NCBI GenBank assembly: GCA_001436895.1
Contig: JQAY01000004.1
Location: forward strand, 32,696-96,695
Reading direction: 5' to 3'
DNA: 64,000 bases
Source: Weissella confusa
GTDB lineage: Bacteria > Bacillota > Bacilli > Lactobacillales > Lactobacillaceae
The notes below the pieces were generated by a model, which was not told where the DNA came from, made no database searches, and worked only from the letters and a program-made list of their open reading frames with translations. Position 1 is the stretch's first letter. Each line of letters starts with the position of its first letter. The position numbers and the translations under genes were made by a program. Shown here one piece after another: positions 10,127 to 20,086 of this stretch.

Positions 10127-10147
10127 TTTGTCAACTAATTTGACAAA
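10127..10147. promoter_or_regulatory. Inverted repeat upstream of the MFS exporter, candidate operator
   Basis: TTTGTCAA-CTAAT-TTGACAAA is a perfect 8-base-arm palindrome about 90 bases before the exporter start. The minus strand of one arm contains TTGACA, which could be a -35 box. A TetR- or MarR-type repressor encoded elsewhere is possible. Apart from the terminator at 10271, nothing else was found in the 279-base spacer. Confidence 0.5.
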
Positions 10148-10270
10148 GATTTAGACTGTTTTCACAATAGCAAATTGAATTCCGCGCAAACTGCGTCAAA
10201 CCTGAATTCCTAAGTGTGATAACTAACACAAAGTCATTAATAGTCACTTTAAAATGAAAACGCAATCATT

Positions 10271-10307
10271 AAGAAAAGGAGCCGACACCCGTAAAAGTGC
10301 CAGCTCC
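10271..10307 (-). terminator. Terminator after the ABC-F gene
   Basis: Arms 10278-10288 and 10297-10307 (GGAGC.../...GCTCC) and a TTTTCTT tail on the minus strand. Confidence 0.8.
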
Positions 10308-10314
10308 CGCCTCA

Positions 10315-12273
10315 TTAAATATCAAATTCTTCCAACGCCATACTTGCTTCTGTCCAGCGTTCTTCGACTTCAGCCAATTGTGCATCGATGTCCGCAATTT
10401 CCTTTGACAAGTCCGTCAACTTGCCCAAGTCAGCCCCGTTTGCTGGATCATTCAATTCAGCATTCAACGCATCGCGCTTATCGTTCAAACCAGCCATTTC
10501 TTCTTCAGCCGCAGCAACCGCACGTTCGTACTTACGTTGCTCCTTTTGACGTTCCTTACGCTCTTCACGTGACAACGTCTCAACTTCCTTAGCAGTTGCT
10601 TCTTCGTATTCGGCCGTCGTTTCAAAACTAGCCTTTGCACGATGCGTTTCTGCTTGCTCACCAGCCGTCTTCTCTAGGTAGTAATCGTAGTCACCATCAA
10701 AGAAGCGCGTCCCGTTTGGTGACAGCTCAACCACTTCCGTCGCAACTGAGTTAATAAAGTAACGGTCGTGAGAAACGAAGAAAATCGTTCCGTTGTATTC
10801 GTTCAACGCCGTTTCCAACACTTCACGAGAATCAATGTCCAAGTGGTTGGTTGGCTCGTCCAGAATCAAGAAGTTAGCATGTTGCAATGACAACTTCGTC
10901 AATAGCAAGCGCGCACGCTCACCACCTGACAAGGCAGAAACCAACTTATCAACCGCTTCACCTGAGAACATAAATGAACCCAAAATCGAACGGACGTCAC
11001 GTTCTGGCATCGTTGGGTGTTCATCCCAAATCGTGTTCAAAACTGACTTCTTTGGATCAAGCGTTTGTTGCTCCTGGTCATAGTAACCAACCTCAACATT
11101 GGCACCAAGCTTTATTTCACCGGCCAACAAAGGCAACTTACCCAAAATCGTCTTAATCAACGTTGACTTACCAATACCGTTTGGTCCAACCAAAGCGACA
11201 GCGTGTTGCTTATCAACTTCAATATTAACGTGGTCCGCGAATACATTCGCTAGGTCATAGCCCAACTTCACTTCGTTGACACGCATCACTTCGTTTCCAG
11301 ATTCTTCATCAGCTGAGAATTGAATGTGTGCAACACCAGATTCATTCTTTGGCGCTTCCAAGCGTTCCATGCGTTCAAGTTGCTTGCGACGTGATTGGGC
11401 ACGCTTCGTCGTTGACGCACGCACAATATTACGGTTAACGAAGTCTTCCAACTTCGCAATCTCTTCTTGCTGCTTATCGAAAGCCTTTTGTTCTTGTAGA
11501 ACCTTTGCTGCCTTCAATTCCATGAAGCGTGAATAGTTACCTGTGTAATGATCCAAGACACCTGAGTGCATGTCATAAATTTCCGTAACCACGCGGTCCA
11601 AGAAGTAACGGTCGTGGGAAACAATCAACAATGCGCCTTGGTAGTTTTGCAAATATTGCTCCAACCAAGCCAATGTTTGCATGTCCAAGTGGTTGGTTGG
11701 CTCGTCCAGAATCAACAGGTCAGGCGTTTCCAACAGTTGCTTGGCAATCGCCAAACGCGTGCGTTGGCCACCAGACAATGATTGAATCTTTTGATCATAG
11801 AATGACTCATCAAAACCAAATCCATGCAAAACGGAACGAATTGTCGCTTCGTACCCGTAACCATTCTTCTCACTAAAATCGTGTTGCGCTTGGTCATAAG
11901 CAGATAGCAAACTTGCATACTCATCACTCTCGTAATCAGTCGCTGAAGCAATCTTCGTCTCCATGTCGCGCATCTTCTTTTCCAATGCAATGACATCAGA
12001 AAATGCATCAAGCATCTCATTGTACACAGACAAATCAGAATCCAGTCCAGAATTCTGCGCCAAGTAAGCCAACTTGATGCCCTTCTTCATTGAAATCGTA
12101 CCTTCATCAGGTTGCGTTTCACCGATTAGCATCTTCAAGAGCGTTGACTTACCGGCACCATTGCGGCCGACCAATCCAACGCGTCCTTTATCTTGAATCT
12201 GCATCGAAATATTTTCAAAAAATGTTACACCACTAAAACGGCGTGCAACATTACTTGCTTGCAAAATAATCAT
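10315..12273 (-). CDS. ABC-F family ATPase (YdiF/YfmM type)
   Basis: This 652-residue soluble protein has two ABC ATPase domains without membrane segments. Walker A GRNGAGKST is at about 36-44, then LSGGQRTR and LDEPTNHLD; the second set is GPNGIGKST, LSGGERAR and LDEPTNHLD. A basic interdomain linker (RASTTKRAQSRRKQLERM) is typical of ABC-F factors that bind the ribosomal E site. A C-terminal charged coiled coil (from about residue 545) is also usual. The closest match by memory is B. subtilis YdiF. A role in translation is likely. The ATG at 12273 has GGAGA upstream; the longer reading in frame lacks support. Confidence 0.88.
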   Translation of the reverse strand: MIILQASNVARRFSGVTFFENISMQIQDKGRVGLVGRNGAGKSTLLKMLIGETQPDEGTISMKKGIKLAYLAQNSGLDSDLSVYNEMLDAFSDVIALEKKMRDMETKIASATDYESDEYASLLSAYDQAQHDFSEKNGYGYEATIRSVLHGFGFDESFYDQKIQSLSGGQRTRLAIAKQLLETPDLLILDEPTNHLDMQTLAWLEQYLQNYQGALLIVSHDRYFLDRVVTEIYDMHSGVLDHYTGNYSRFMELKAAKVLQEQKAFDKQQEEIAKLEDFVNRNIVRASTTKRAQSRRKQLERMERLEAPKNESGVAHIQFSADEESGNEVMRVNEVKLGYDLANVFADHVNIEVDKQHAVALVGPNGIGKSTLIKTILGKLPLLAGEIKLGANVEVGYYDQEQQTLDPKKSVLNTIWDEHPTMPERDVRSILGSFMFSGEAVDKLVSALSGGERARLLLTKLSLQHANFLILDEPTNHLDIDSREVLETALNEYNGTIFFVSHDRYFINSVATEVVELSPNGTRFFDGDYDYYLEKTAGEQAETHRAKASFETTAEYEEATAKEVETLSREERKERQKEQRKYERAVAAAEEEMAGLNDKRDALNAELNDPANGADLGKLTDLSKEIADIDAQLAEVEERWTEASMALEEFDI

Positions 12274-12370
12274 GATTATTCTTCTCCGTCTCAATACCCT
12301 GCGTCCAAGGCATTGCCTAAATCTCATTTACTAGTGTAACAGAAAGTGCAAGTTTGTCGCATGTGGAAAT

Positions 12371-12402
12371 TAAAAAGCACCCGACAGTAACTGTCAGATG
12401 CT
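12371..12402 (-). terminator. Terminator after the short glycosyltransferase-like gene
   Basis: Arms 12376-12387 and 12391-12402 with a 3-base loop and TTTTTAATTT on the minus strand. Confidence 0.85.
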
Positions 12403-12417
12403 CTTAATTGTTTGTTA

Positions 12418-13119
12418 TTAACGCAACGCTGCGTTTCGCTTTTGTTGCTCGTGTTGCACGAAATACTCCCATGCATGCATTTCACTCTCAAACCACAAAT
12501 GCTCACCGTCATAATCCAATACTTCCAATGACGTTTGCACCAATGGCCACTCGGTGTTTGGCTTGCCTTCTAGGTGTTGCCACATAAATGACGCACGGGC
12601 TGCGATATCACCGGTTGGTGTGTAGAAAATGATGTTCGATACATTTCCCGTCGTTTGATAATAACGCGTTGCTGACTTAAAGCCACGCCAGTCCCAGATA
12701 TCTGTAACGGCCGTGTTGTCATTGCGGTCGACGTAGTGCAACATTGACGTCGTACCGCCAGGGTTGCCTGGGAACAAATCAATGTCGATGACATTACGAC
12801 CATAAGTTGTCCCAAAGCGACGCGCTTGTGCCATCCCCCAGTCCAACCCATCCAAGTGGTAACGGGCCTTGTCGATTTGTGGGTTGTGACGGTAGTGAAC
12901 CGTCTTTGCTTCCACATCCGTTGCCTTTTGGAAGACATCGTACATGTTCAACAAAGCATCATCTGGCAAACCGTGGTTCGCTAAATGCATGTGTTGATCA
13001 GGGTAGTACCCACGCACCACTTGCTTTGCATCAACGCCATTCTCGCGGTCTGCCTTAACTTGCGCAGCAATATTAGGGTCAAGCGTTGGCAAGTTAGAGT
13101 TATCCAAATATAAATTCAT
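12418..13119 (-). CDS. Stand-alone N-terminal domain of a TagE/Gtf-like glycosyltransferase
   Basis: The 233-residue protein is a paralogue of the N-terminal third of the next gene upstream. Matching stretches include LPDDALLNMYDVFQKATDV against LNDAEVINMYDYYAHTEYV, and WDWRGFKSATRYY against YDSRGFISRQQYI. It lacks the GT-B C-terminal nucleotide-sugar domain. In LAB such pairs (for example the former TagE5/TagE6, now GtfA/GtfB, of L. plantarum) act as two-component enzymes for wall teichoic acid or protein glycosylation, so this may be the non-catalytic partner. The ATG at 13119 has AGGAG eight bases before it. It is 15 bases from the partner gene and is the last gene of the operon. Confidence 0.75.
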   Translation of the reverse strand: MNLYLDNSNLPTLDPNIAAQVKADRENGVDAKQVVRGYYPDQHMHLANHGLPDDALLNMYDVFQKATDVEAKTVHYRHNPQIDKARYHLDGLDWGMAQARRFGTTYGRNVIDIDLFPGNPGGTTSMLHYVDRNDNTAVTDIWDWRGFKSATRYYQTTGNVSNIIFYTPTGDIAARASFMWQHLEGKPNTEWPLVQTSLEVLDYDGEHLWFESEMHAWEYFVQHEQQKRNAALR

Positions 13120-13134
13120 GAGTTTCACTCCTTA

Positions 13135-15066
13135 TTAATCTGCCAAGTACTTGTCGCCTGAAATGCCGTTAATCGTCACTTCATCACTGCGATTACCAAG
13201 TGTGTAGGCTGTCATCGTCGTTCCACCAAGACCAACACCAACATTAGAAAGGGCGTGTGCTTGTTCAGCCATGGCTGGCCAACGGTTATCAGCATCAGCT
13301 AGCAAACCTTGCCATGCTTGCCAAACAGCTTCTTCGTAGTAACGGTCACTGTGGTCGTATGCAGCATCAGAGAAAGCTTGCAACTTTTCAGGATCATTAA
13401 ATAACTCAAGGAAGCGGTCAGCCATTTCTGTTACGAATTGGTCTTCTTGGCCCTCAGGCGCCCACTTTGTTAGGTAACCGTTCTCGCCATCAATAATCAA
13501 ATCGTTTGGACCGTAGTTCACATTCGTTGAAACACCAGGCATACCATTTGCCACGGCTTCCATCATTGAAATGTTGAACCCTTCCATCATTGAAGCCAAT
13601 CCATAAACTTGGTGTGAACGGTGAATAGCGTACAACTCATCACGGTCAGTCACATAATCATGCAACGTTACAACCGGTGATTCCAAACGACGCACTTGAT
13701 TCAAATCCGTCGTTTCAGCGCCCTTTTCATCGTACATGGTTGGCTTTTCTAGTCCGTACTTATCGAACAAACGCAACAAGTCCTTATTCGTCTTGTTGTT
13801 ACCCGTGTTATCGAAGTAACCGTAGACATCCAGGTGTGCATTCAAACCAGGTTGCTTTTGGTTGGCAATCATCAAGGCTTCAGCAACCGCGGCCGGACGC
13901 TTGTCTGGTGCGCGACGAACAATCATCAACACTGAATTTGGTTGACGGTCAGCCATTGGCACACGGTCAGCTTCACGAATTTCAGCTGGTACCACACCAA
14001 CTGGAATCGTGAATGGCGTTGCCTTTGGTGCATAACGCGCCACAACATCCGCCGTTTGACGTGGCATCGCTGAAATAACCGCTTGGTAATCATTGATGTG
14101 CATGAAGTCGAACTCGTAATTATTGTTCTCATCAGTCGTCATGACATCACGCGTGTCTGAGGCATGCAAATTGTGCAAGTGGAAGCCAATGTATGCAGGA
14201 CGATCCAACTTTAACAAGCCTTCATCAGCGGCCGTCGTACGGTCCATGATGAAGATGTTTGGCGCATCCTCTGAGAAGAAGTCGTTATTCAAATCGTTAA
14301 CGAACTCAGCCGTCAATTCATCAAATGAATCAAAGATATACGTCATGCCATTTGGCTTAATCAAACGATATCCTGACACATAATTTACAAATTGTGGCGC
14401 TTCAAATGGCTTGGCTTCAAATTCTTGCCCTGACATTTGTGCGTTCTCAGCCAATTGGTTTTGGCTATCGATATGCTTACGGTTCATGACCAATGTTTCC
14501 GAACCACGAGGCGCCTTGCGACGAAGATATTCTTCAATTACAGGGCGACCTTTGCGATCAACAAAGACGTTGGTATTTGGCGTACCATCTGGGTCGATGT
14601 ATTGCTGACGTGAAATGAAGCCACGTGAGTCATATGAATCGACGCGGAACAAGTTACCAAAGTGTTCGAATACTTCAACCATCGTGACACGCGATTCGTG
14701 TTGCAAATCGACGTGAATGCGACCCAAGAAACGGGTACGGTTTTCATCTTCATAGGCCATGTATGTGTCTGGCGTATCAGGCAATTGTTCAACAACCGCC
14801 ACCGGACGGCCACCCCACTCAACATCTTGCGCCGTCAAAATGCGATCCGGCACATATTCAGTATGCGCGTAGTAATCATACATATTGATTACTTCAGCAT
14901 CGTTTAATCCCCACGCTAGCAAGTCTCGGTGCCCATTTGGATTAAACACACGCGTGACAATTTTGAATGATTGCCCATTCTTACGGAACAACTTACCACG
15001 TTGTACCTGTGCGTGTTCAATTCCTGAACCTTGCGCAGCGAGGCCCTCGTTTACGAAAAAGTTCAT
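13135..15066 (-). CDS. TagE/Gtf-like glycosyltransferase (GT4 with DUF1975-like N-terminus)
   Basis: The 643-residue protein has an N-terminal beta-rich domain (about 1-230) shared with the short neighbour, then a GT-B fold. The donor-binding part has FNISMMEAVANGMPGVSTNVNYGPNDLIIDGENG, the E-x7-E type motif of family GT4. Poly(glycerol-phosphate) alpha-glucosyltransferases (TagE/TarM) and protein O-glycosyltransferases share this layout; the acceptor cannot be told here. The ATG at 15066 was chosen because GAGGG lies before it and an extended -10 promoter (minus TGGTATACT, about 15101-15109) lies 40 bases upstream. The longer in-frame start would remove that promoter. Confidence 0.8.
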   Translation of the reverse strand: MNFFVNEGLAAQGSGIEHAQVQRGKLFRKNGQSFKIVTRVFNPNGHRDLLAWGLNDAEVINMYDYYAHTEYVPDRILTAQDVEWGGRPVAVVEQLPDTPDTYMAYEDENRTRFLGRIHVDLQHESRVTMVEVFEHFGNLFRVDSYDSRGFISRQQYIDPDGTPNTNVFVDRKGRPVIEEYLRRKAPRGSETLVMNRKHIDSQNQLAENAQMSGQEFEAKPFEAPQFVNYVSGYRLIKPNGMTYIFDSFDELTAEFVNDLNNDFFSEDAPNIFIMDRTTAADEGLLKLDRPAYIGFHLHNLHASDTRDVMTTDENNNYEFDFMHINDYQAVISAMPRQTADVVARYAPKATPFTIPVGVVPAEIREADRVPMADRQPNSVLMIVRRAPDKRPAAVAEALMIANQKQPGLNAHLDVYGYFDNTGNNKTNKDLLRLFDKYGLEKPTMYDEKGAETTDLNQVRRLESPVVTLHDYVTDRDELYAIHRSHQVYGLASMMEGFNISMMEAVANGMPGVSTNVNYGPNDLIIDGENGYLTKWAPEGQEDQFVTEMADRFLELFNDPEKLQAFSDAAYDHSDRYYEEAVWQAWQGLLADADNRWPAMAEQAHALSNVGVGLGGTTMTAYTLGNRSDEVTINGISGDKYLAD

Positions 15067-15100
15067 CGCAATACCCTCTTTAACTAGTTTTATTAGGCTA

Positions 15101-15109
15101 AGTATACCA
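15101..15109 (-). promoter_or_regulatory. Extended -10 promoter of the glycosyltransferase operon
   Basis: Minus strand TGGTATACT lies about 35-43 bases before the start at 15066, in the short gap after folC. Confidence 0.5.
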
Positions 15110-15125
15110 AACCCGCTTACAAAAA

Positions 15126-16439
15126 CTAAGCCCAACCCATGCGCACTTCTGAAACAAAATATAACGAACCTGTGAACAAAATCATATCATCAGGTCCCAT
15201 TGCATCAGCGATTGTGCGATAAGCTTCTCGCCAAGATTCATGAACCGTGACATCATGCCCCGTCACTTGGCGTGCTGCTTCCGTTGGATCAAGTGCGACG
15301 CGAGCACCTGGATTTTGGAAGTGCGTGACGTGCAAATCAACATTGGGTAAATCTGCCAACGTATGTAACATTGCTGAATAGTTCTTATCGGCCAATGCAC
15401 CGAAAATGACGTGAATCCGCTTATCTGCAAAACGCGTCCGTAACGTTTCAGCCAATGCATCAACACCGTGTTGATTGTGGGCGCCATCCAAAACAGTCAA
15501 CGGTTGCTCCGAAACACGTTCAAACCGTACCGGCCACGTCACTGTTTGCAAGGCCTTTGCTACCATTTCAGCTGTCAGCGACACACCCAATTCATCGGCC
15601 ACTAAACTTGCTGCTTCAAGGGCAACCCCGGCATTATCAATTTGATAATTACCCATCAAATCAACAAAGACATCCTTAAACTCGTGAACACCCGCGAAGT
15701 CGAAGGTTTCACCCCAACTTGTTTGGCTTGGCAACATCTTGGCTTCAAACTCATCCCCCAAGCGATACAACGGCGCACCCAGAGCATTAGCCACCGTTGT
15801 CACAACTTGTTGGGCTTCTTCAGGCAATCGGCCAGTCACAACTGGACGTTGACGCGCAATGATGCCCGACTTTTGCGTCGCAATCTCAGCAAGCGTGTTT
15901 CCTAACACTTGCATGTGATCTAAGCCAACTGTCGTGATAACCGATACCAACTTATCTGGAATCACTTCAGTCGTATCCCAGGTACCACCGATACCGACTT
16001 CCAATACAACGACATCGACTGGGTGCTCAGCAAAATAGACAAACATCATCGCTGTCAACGTCTCAAACTCGGTCGGACCACCCTGAGGCAACTCTTCGTC
16101 TAGCGCTTCAGTGATTGGTGCGATGCGACGCATAATATCCAACAAAATGTCATCCGGAATATTACCGTCATTCCCTTGTACACGTTCATTGAATTGCAAA
16201 ATAAATGGCGACGTGAACATCCCCACCGTCAAGCCAGCCGCACGCAATAATTGCGCAATCATCTTGCTAGTCGATCCTTTACCGTTCGTCCCCGTCACAT
16301 GCACATACTTAGACGCACGTTCTGGGTGACCCAAACGGTCTAATAAAGCATTAATGCGATCAAAACTAGGGGTCTTCTTCCACTTGTGTCGACCATGAAT
16401 ATACGCAATCGCGTCCGCTGCTGTGTTCAGTTCAATCAT
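15126..16439 (-). CDS. folC: Folylpolyglutamate synthase / dihydrofolate synthase
   Basis: This Mur-ligase family enzyme adds glutamate to folates. The 437-residue protein has the P-loop GTNGKGST at 50-57, the TSPFILQFNERVQ segment, EVGIGGTWDTTEVI, and LDGAHNQHGVDAL, all typical of FolC. AAGGCG lies before the ATG. It is followed closely by the glycosyltransferase operon, which has its own promoter. No other folate genes are nearby, as is common for folC in LAB next to valS. Confidence 0.95.
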   Translation of the reverse strand: MIELNTAADAIAYIHGRHKWKKTPSFDRINALLDRLGHPERASKYVHVTGTNGKGSTSKMIAQLLRAAGLTVGMFTSPFILQFNERVQGNDGNIPDDILLDIMRRIAPITEALDEELPQGGPTEFETLTAMMFVYFAEHPVDVVVLEVGIGGTWDTTEVIPDKLVSVITTVGLDHMQVLGNTLAEIATQKSGIIARQRPVVTGRLPEEAQQVVTTVANALGAPLYRLGDEFEAKMLPSQTSWGETFDFAGVHEFKDVFVDLMGNYQIDNAGVALEAASLVADELGVSLTAEMVAKALQTVTWPVRFERVSEQPLTVLDGAHNQHGVDALAETLRTRFADKRIHVIFGALADKNYSAMLHTLADLPNVDLHVTHFQNPGARVALDPTEAARQVTGHDVTVHESWREAYRTIADAMGPDDMILFTGSLYFVSEVRMGWA

Positions 16440-16511
16440 GATGTCGCCTTCTTCCGTTTTTCATTAGCAATATCGTATCACACCGGCATTTTTCTGGTAT
16501 GTTTTTTAGGC

Positions 16512-16554
16512 AAAAAGTAAAGGCGCCATCTATCGAAATAGACAGCGCCTTTAC
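16512..16554 (-). terminator. Terminator after valS
   Basis: A 10-base perfect stem (16517-16526 with 16545-16554, GTAAAGGCGC) with inner pairs and a TTTTTG tail on the minus strand. Confidence 0.85.
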
Positions 16555-16668
16555 AGGTGTAATTTAACTAGCATTGTAACGACGAACAGCTTAAATTCGT
16601 TATTAACAATATATAAGATATTACTCCAAAAACTCGCATCCTGCAAGCCTTTAGACGTAACAATCTGA

Positions 16669-19332
16669 TTACTTAGCTGACTTCAACTCTTCCAAACGTG
16701 ATTCAGTCGCTGCCAACTTAGCTTGCCAGTCAGCCAACTTCTCGCGTTCTTCCGCAACAACAGTTTCAGGGGCGTTGTTCACGAACTTCTCGTTACCCAA
16801 CTTACCTTCAGCGCGCTTAACTTCACCAGCAAACTTCTTCAAGTCACCTTGCAAACGAGCGATTTCTTCGTCCAAGTCAATCAACTCTTCCAAAGGCACG
16901 TAAACTTCAGCACCAGAAATAATTTGCGTCATAGCCAACTTTGGTGCAGCTACATCAGCAGAAATTTCAAGTGACTTTGGCTTTACGAAGCGGTTGATGT
17001 AGTCTGAGTTTTCATCAAAGATGCGGGCCAAGTTTTCATCTGACGTCTTGATCAAAACGTCGATTTCCGTTGACATTGGCGCATTGGCTTCCGTACGGAT
17101 CGTACGAACGGCCTTGATCAAGTCAGTCAAGCTTTGGAAGTCAGCTTCAGCTGTTGGGTTATCCAACTCAGCCTTCACTTCTGGGTAAGCAGCAACCACG
17201 ATTGACTCACCGTCATGTGGCATTTCTTGCCAGATAGCTTCCGTTACGAATGGCATGATTGGGTGTAGCAAACGCAATGTGTTGTCCAAAACGTATGCCA
17301 ACACTGCTTGCACATTCTTCTTGGCAGCTTCATCGTTTCCGTTCAACGTTTCCTTGGTCATCTCGATGTACCAGTCAGCGAAGTCGTTCCAGATGAAGTT
17401 GTACAATGAACGACCAGCCTCACCGAACTCGAACTTATCAAAGTTCTTCGTTACTGAAGCAATTGTCTCGTTCAAACGTGACAAAATCCACTTGTCGGCC
17501 AACGTCAAAACTGACAAGTCAGCAGGCAATTCAGCCTTCGTTTCGTCATCCAAGTTCATGATAACGTAACGTGAGGCGTTCCAAATCTTGTTGATGAAGT
17601 TCCAAGCTGAGTCCATCTTCGTGTATGAGAAACGAACGTCCAATCCTGGTGTTGAACCAGTTGCCAAGAACCAGCGCAATGCATCGGCACCGTACTTCTC
17701 GATGACATCCATTGGGTCAATTCCGTTACCCAATGACTTTGACATCTTGCGTCCTTGTTCGTCACGAATCAAACCGTGAATCAAAACGTTCTTAAATGGA
17801 CGACGACCAGTGAATTCCTTTGATTGGAACATCATACGAGCAACCCAGAAGAAGATGATGTCGTATCCCGTAACCAACGTGTTTGTTGGGAAGTACCGCT
17901 TGAAGTCTTCAGCGTCTTCATCAGGCCAACCCATCGTTGAGAATGGCCACAAAGCTGATGAGAACCACGTATCCAAAACGTCAGAGTCTTGCTCCCAGTT
18001 TTCGATATCTTCAGGTGCTTCCATTCCAACGTACATCTCACCCGTTTGCTTGTGGTACCAAGCTGGGATTTGGTGTCCCCACCATAGTTGACGTGAGATA
18101 ACCCAGTCGTGGATGTTATCCATCCAACGCGTGAAGGTATCTTCGAAACGTGGTGGGTAGAAGTCAACACGGTCGTCTGACTTTTGCATATCCAAAGCTT
18201 GCTCAGCCAATGGCTTCATCTTAACGAACCATTGCGTTGACAAACGTGACTCAACTGGCACACCAGTACGCTCTGAGTGACCAACTGAGTGAACAATTGG
18301 CTCAATCTCAAGCATCCAACCTTCAGCTTGCAAGTCATCAACAATAGCCTTACGTGCATCAAAGCGATCCATACCAACATACTTGCCGGCACGCTCGTTC
18401 ATTGATGCATCTTCGTTCATTGTGTTGATACGCTCCAAGTTGTGGCGGTTACCAACACCAAAGTCGTTAGGGTCGTGGGCTGGCGTAATCTTAACCATTC
18501 CTGAACCAAACTCTGGGTCAACGTATTCGTCGGCGATAATTGGAATCTCGCGACCAACAAGTGGTACGCGAACCATCTTACCAACCAAATCCTTGTAGCG
18601 TTCGTCTGATGGGTGAACAGCAACAGCAACGTCACCAAACATCGTTTCAGGACGCGTCGTTGCAATTTCAATGTAGTCCTTACCATCGTAAGTGACACCT
18701 TCTTCAACGAATGGGTACTTAACGTGGTAGAAAGCACCTTCATCGTCTTGGTGGATAACTTCGATATCTGACAAAGCCGTACGAGCCTTAGGATCCCAGT
18801 TGATGATGTACTCACCACGGTAAATCAAGCCCTTTTCGTACAACGTCACAAAGACCTTACGAACGGCTTCTGACAATCCTTCGTCCAACGTGAAACGCTC
18901 ACGTGAGTAGTCCAAAGAAAGTCCCATCTTACCCCATTGTGACTTGATGGTAGCAGCGTATTCGTTCTTCCAGTCCCAAACTTGGTCAACAAACTTTTCG
19001 CGACCCAAGTCGTAACGTGAAATGCCTTGCTCAGCCAAACGTTGTTCAACCTTAGCTTGTGTAGCGATTCCGGCGTGGTCCATTCCTGGCAACCACAACG
19101 TGTCAAATCCTTGCATACGCTTTTGACGGATAATCATATCTTGCAACGTCGTGTCCCAAGCGTGACCCAAGTGCAACTTACCCGTAACGTTTGGTGGTGG
19201 AATAACGATTGAGTAAGGACGAGCCTTATCGTTTCCTGATGGCTTAAAGCGGTTTTCTTGTACCCACTTGTCGTAACGGCCAGCTTCAACAGCTGACGCG
19301 TCATACTTTCCAGGCATATCAATTTCGCGCAT
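16669..19332 (-). CDS. valS: Valyl-tRNA synthetase
   Basis: The 887-residue class Ia synthetase charges tRNA-Val. It has [13 protein letters not shown] (HIGH motif at 54-57), the editing domain, the second signature [14 protein letters not shown], the anticodon-binding domain, and the C-terminal coiled coil (from about 815) that marks ValS. AGGAG lies before the ATG at 19332. A valine T-box leader and promoter are directly upstream, so expression should rise when tRNA-Val is uncharged. Confidence 0.98.
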   Translation of the reverse strand: MREIDMPGKYDASAVEAGRYDKWVQENRFKPSGNDKARPYSIVIPPPNVTGKLHLGHAWDTTLQDMIIRQKRMQGFDTLWLPGMDHAGIATQAKVEQRLAEQGISRYDLGREKFVDQVWDWKNEYAATIKSQWGKMGLSLDYSRERFTLDEGLSEAVRKVFVTLYEKGLIYRGEYIINWDPKARTALSDIEVIHQDDEGAFYHVKYPFVEEGVTYDGKDYIEIATTRPETMFGDVAVAVHPSDERYKDLVGKMVRVPLVGREIPIIADEYVDPEFGSGMVKITPAHDPNDFGVGNRHNLERINTMNEDASMNERAGKYVGMDRFDARKAIVDDLQAEGWMLEIEPIVHSVGHSERTGVPVESRLSTQWFVKMKPLAEQALDMQKSDDRVDFYPPRFEDTFTRWMDNIHDWVISRQLWWGHQIPAWYHKQTGEMYVGMEAPEDIENWEQDSDVLDTWFSSALWPFSTMGWPDEDAEDFKRYFPTNTLVTGYDIIFFWVARMMFQSKEFTGRRPFKNVLIHGLIRDEQGRKMSKSLGNGIDPMDVIEKYGADALRWFLATGSTPGLDVRFSYTKMDSAWNFINKIWNASRYVIMNLDDETKAELPADLSVLTLADKWILSRLNETIASVTKNFDKFEFGEAGRSLYNFIWNDFADWYIEMTKETLNGNDEAAKKNVQAVLAYVLDNTLRLLHPIMPFVTEAIWQEMPHDGESIVVAAYPEVKAELDNPTAEADFQSLTDLIKAVRTIRTEANAPMSTEIDVLIKTSDENLARIFDENSDYINRFVKPKSLEISADVAAPKLAMTQIISGAEVYVPLEELIDLDEEIARLQGDLKKFAGEVKRAEGKLGNEKFVNNAPETVVAEEREKLADWQAKLAATESRLEELKSAK

Positions 19333-19387
19333 GTGAAATTCTCCTTATAACATAATCTCTATTTGTGTAACGATGTGGCGAGCAATA

Positions 19388-19620
19388 AAAAACGCCCTGA
19401 CCATACAATAACTGTATGATCAGGGCGACTTAATCGCGGTACCACCTGATTTAACGGGACTTCTCCCGCTATCTCGTTAGAACTTAACGCGTTTCTCACG
19501 TTACCGACTACTACAATTTCACCGGCAAGGCCCACTAACTACCTTCAGTCAAGAATTTCGATGCGCTTTTCACCAACCGCGCACTCGCTGCACAATCCTC
19601 ATTGACTTACTTTTTAGTGC
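19388..19620 (-). promoter_or_regulatory. T-box leader of valS (valine specifier GTA)
   Basis: The minus strand carries the T-box GGTGGTACCGCG (19435-19446), followed by a terminator hairpin of GCCCTGA arms with a TTTTTT tail (19388-19427). Stem I is closed by CACTAA/TTAGTG (19614-19619 with 19533-19538). An AGTA loop-E motif lies on its 5' side. The opposite side of that internal loop reads GAAGGTAG, which places a GTA valine codon at 19540-19542 in the specifier position. The distal hairpin (GCGC arms, GGTTGGTG loop) also fits. The specifier assignment was made by hand folding. Confidence 0.93.
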
Positions 19621-19635
19621 ATTGCTATAAACGTA

Positions 19636-19664
19636 ATTGTACGGTTATTTGCTTTGAAAATCAA
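19636..19664 (-). promoter_or_regulatory. Sigma-A promoter of the valS T-box transcript
   Basis: Minus strand TTGATT (19659-19664) and TACAAT (19636-19641), 17 bases apart. Confidence 0.8.
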
Positions 19665-19673
19665 GGTGAAAGA

Positions 19674-19982
19674 CTAGTGTTCAAAGAAGAACGATATCAT
19701 GCGATCAACCAAGGGCGTAAGAAATAAAACAACAATCATCATCTTATAGAACTTCAGTGACTCAAATATTTGATCAATACGGACATTTAGTGACTTCAAT
19801 TCTCCCCTCATCTCGCCCTTAAAATCCGATAAATCCATGCGAATGTCATTCATTTCAGAGTGAATCCCCTTTAACTCAGTTCGGATATCCTTGATATCGT
19901 CTCGTACCTCTTGGAAATCATGCTTCTTAAAATCATCAAACTCCGCGTACGTCACGTAACGCTCTGTCTTTGTTTCGGTCAT
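19674..19982 (-). CDS. Small coiled-coil protein with a C-terminal membrane anchor
   Basis: The 102-residue protein has a charged helical region (about 10-72, heptad-like with repeated DIR/ELK/EMR) and one hydrophobic segment near the C-terminus (MMIVVLFLTPLV), so it is probably tail-anchored. Such small proteins are common in LAB and phages and have no known role. GAGGAG before the ATG at 19982 supports this start over an upstream in-frame ATG. I do not recognise a family. Confidence 0.65.
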   Translation of the reverse strand: MTETKTERYVTYAEFDDFKKHDFQEVRDDIKDIRTELKGIHSEMNDIRMDLSDFKGEMRGELKSLNVRIDQIFESLKFYKMMIVVLFLTPLVDRMISFFFEH

Positions 19983-20035
19983 TTTCGTCTTCTCCTCGTT
20001 GACTATTAACACCGTATCCATATCCCCATAAAACA

Positions 20036-20062
20036 GATAAAGAGACGCCGAAGCGTCTCTTT
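20036..20062 (-). terminator. Hairpin terminator after the LysE-family gene
   Basis: AAAGAGACGC-CGAA-GCGTCTCTTT at 20039-20062 is a perfect 10-base stem with a tetraloop and lies just downstream of the LysE-type gene on the minus strand. Confidence 0.75.
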
Positions 20063-20086
20063 ATCGTTAAGTCCAGTATATCAGAT

